Source: Variovorax sp. Sphag1AA
Lineage (GTDB): Bacteria; Pseudomonadota; Gammaproteobacteria; Burkholderiales; Burkholderiaceae_C
Direction of reading: 5' to 3'
NCBI RefSeq assembly: GCF_014192575.1
Contig: NZ_JACHYC010000001.1
Location: 1,240,001 to 1,304,000 of the forward strand
DNA length: 64,000 nt
Part shown: piece by piece, positions 63,021-64,000 of the stretch
Layout of the letters: the number at the start of each line of letters is the position of its first letter
Position numbering within the stretch: the stretch's first letter is position 1
Program-made: the position numbers and the translations under genes
Notes under the pieces: generated by a model
Database searches by the model: none
Told to the model about the DNA's origin: nothing
Seen by the model: the letters and a program-made list of their open reading frames with translations, nothing else

Positions 63021-64000
63021 GGCGCCTCCCCGATGAATACATGGCGCACCGGCACTGACTCGCGCGGCAGCAGGCACGAGATGGTATTGAGGCGCGACGT
63101 GAGCGCGGTCCGCACGCCACCGCCGCCAGCCGGGCCGCATGTGTAGAGCGCCGTGACTTCGCGCGCGAGTCGCTCGGCCTGCGCGCGATCTTCATGCGCC
63201 GCTGCCGCCCGCAGGCGCACATCGCGCAAGCCCGAATCGGGTGTCGCCGCAAGCGTGCGGCCCGCGTCATCGCCGAACACGCTCACCGCGCCGATGAGGT
63301 CCACGCGCAGTTGCAGCCCGTGGAGGCGCTTGCGGAGCACATCCGCCGCAAGCCTCGCACGCGCCTCGGCACGCGGGCCGGCATAGGAGATCTCGCCTTC
63401 TGCGAGCCAGCCGCCTTCATGGCAGACGTTGACTTTGTAGTGCGATGGCCGCGCATGGCCCTTCACGCCGCGCAGTGCCACGCGGTTCTGGCCCGCCGCC
63501 TGCACTTCGGCTTCGGAGATGTCGGCGACCACATCGGGCGTCAGGTAGGCACTCGGGTCGTGCACTTCGTAGAGCAGTTGTTCCTTGACGGTCGCCTCGC
63601 TCACCATGCCGCCAGTGCCGTCGGCCTTGCCGATGGTGCAGCCGCCGTCAGCATCGATTTCGGCGATCGGGAATCCGACGGCTTCGAGCCCCGGCACGTC
63701 CTTGTAGCCAGGGTCCGCGAAGTAGCCGCCGCAGACCTGCACGCCGCACTCCAGAAGATGGCCGGCCATGGTGGCGCGGCCGAGCTTTTCCCAGTCGTCG
63801 CTGCGCCAGCCGAAATGCGACATCGCGGGGCCCACCGTGAGTGACGGATCGGCCACACGCCCGCACACCACGATCTGCGCACCCGCATCGAGCGCCTGTG
63901 CAATCGGCTCCGCGCCGATATAGGCATTGGCGCTGACCACGCGGATGTCGTCCATTCGCTTGCCGAGTTGCTCGCGCAGGGCTTCCAGATGTTCCGGTGA
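63017..64000 (-). CDS. AtuA-like protein (DUF1446), 5' end outside the window
   Basis: At least 327 residues, open to the window edge (the frame is intact at 64000, reading SPEHLEALREQLGKRMDDI before an internal Met). Typical DUF1446 features: ANAYIGAEPIAQALDAGAQIVVCGRVADPSLTVGP, HLLECGVQVCGGYFADPGYKDVP, and GGMVSEATVKEQLLYEVHDPSAYLTPDVVAD. AtuA is linked to acyclic terpene (citronellol/geraniol) use in Pseudomonas, but DUF1446 proteins occur with other carboxylate pathways too. Followed by the C-terminal unit and a Bug protein. Confidence 0.88.
   Translation of the reverse strand, partial: SPEHLEALREQLGKRMDDIRVVSANAYIGAEPIAQALDAGAQIVVCGRVADPSLTVGPAMSHFGWRSDDWEKLGRATMAGHLLECGVQVCGGYFADPGYKDVPGLEAVGFPIAEIDADGGCTIGKADGTGGMVSEATVKEQLLYEVHDPSAYLTPDVVADISEAEVQAAGQNRVALRGVKGHARPSHYKVNVCHEGGWLAEGEISYAGPRAEARARLAADVLRKRLHGLQLRVDLIGAVSVFGDDAGRTLAATPDSGLRDVRLRAAAAHEDRAQAERLAREVTALYTCGPAGGGGVRTALTSRLNTISCLLPRESVPVRHVFIGEAP

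Overview
The window is high-GC bacterial chromosome that reads as a betaproteobacterium, most likely Burkholderiales. The reasons are two Bug/TctC-type solute-binding proteins, the napEDABC-ccmABCDEFGHI arrangement, the fused MalQ-TreY and TreS-maltokinase enzymes, and a badRHI-aliBA-badK cluster for cyclohexanecarboxylate. I saw no rRNA, tRNA, CRISPR array, insertion sequence, phage gene or attachment site.

Layout. (1) 1-18.6 kb is a low-oxygen/stress persistence island: phosphoketolase (cut by the window edge), four universal stress proteins, an MgtA-type Mg2+ P-ATPase, a hybrid sensor kinase, a degenerate carbamoyltransferase-like protein, two CBS-pair proteins, an Mla-type lipid-transport operon with its auxiliary lipoprotein, a NUDIX protein, an exported Ala-rich helical protein, a short hibernation factor, a small cytochrome c, an FNR-family regulator lacking Fe-S cysteines, and a lipoprotein HtrA protease. 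(2) 18.7-35.9 kb is one tight operon, glgB-glgE-treS/mak-(channel-like membrane protein)-glgX-treZ-malQ/treY. It encodes both directions of the trehalose to alpha-glucan cycle through maltose-1-phosphate. (3) 36-40.2 kb holds small unknown genes, a LysE-type exporter, a large exported alpha/beta hydrolase, and a 412-bp intergenic region with divergent promoters and a highly structured putative RNA leader. (4) 40.2-47.0 kb is the cyclohexanecarboxyl-CoA pathway, with badR divergent from badH-badI-aliB-aliA-bug-badK. (5) 47.1-48.5 kb holds a DUF2092-like lipoprotein and an Asn/Val-repeat exported protein. (6) 48.5-59.8 kb is the periplasmic nitrate reductase operon running directly into the complete cytochrome c maturation operon. 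(7) 59.9-64 kb holds Ku, a MerR-TPR protein, a second Bug protein, and the start of an AtuA-like operon cut by the right edge.

How it fits together. Eight 14-bp sites of the FNR/ANR/DNR type (TTGAT-N4-ATCAA or TTGAC-N4-GTCAA variants), found by eye, lie upstream of three usp genes, a CBS gene, the Mla-like operon, the hibernation factor, the cytochrome c/FNR-type regulator pair, and nap. At several promoters the site is centred about 40.5-42.5 bp before a start predicted from a -10-like hexamer. At nap it is centred at about -61.5 before a near-consensus sigma70 promoter. I infer a low-oxygen or nitric-oxide regulon that couples dormancy proteins to nitrate respiration. Its content resembles the mycobacterial DosR dormancy regulon (USPs, CBS protein, P-ATPase, ribosome hibernation factor). 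All functional calls come from reading motifs and remembered family sequences; no database search was run.
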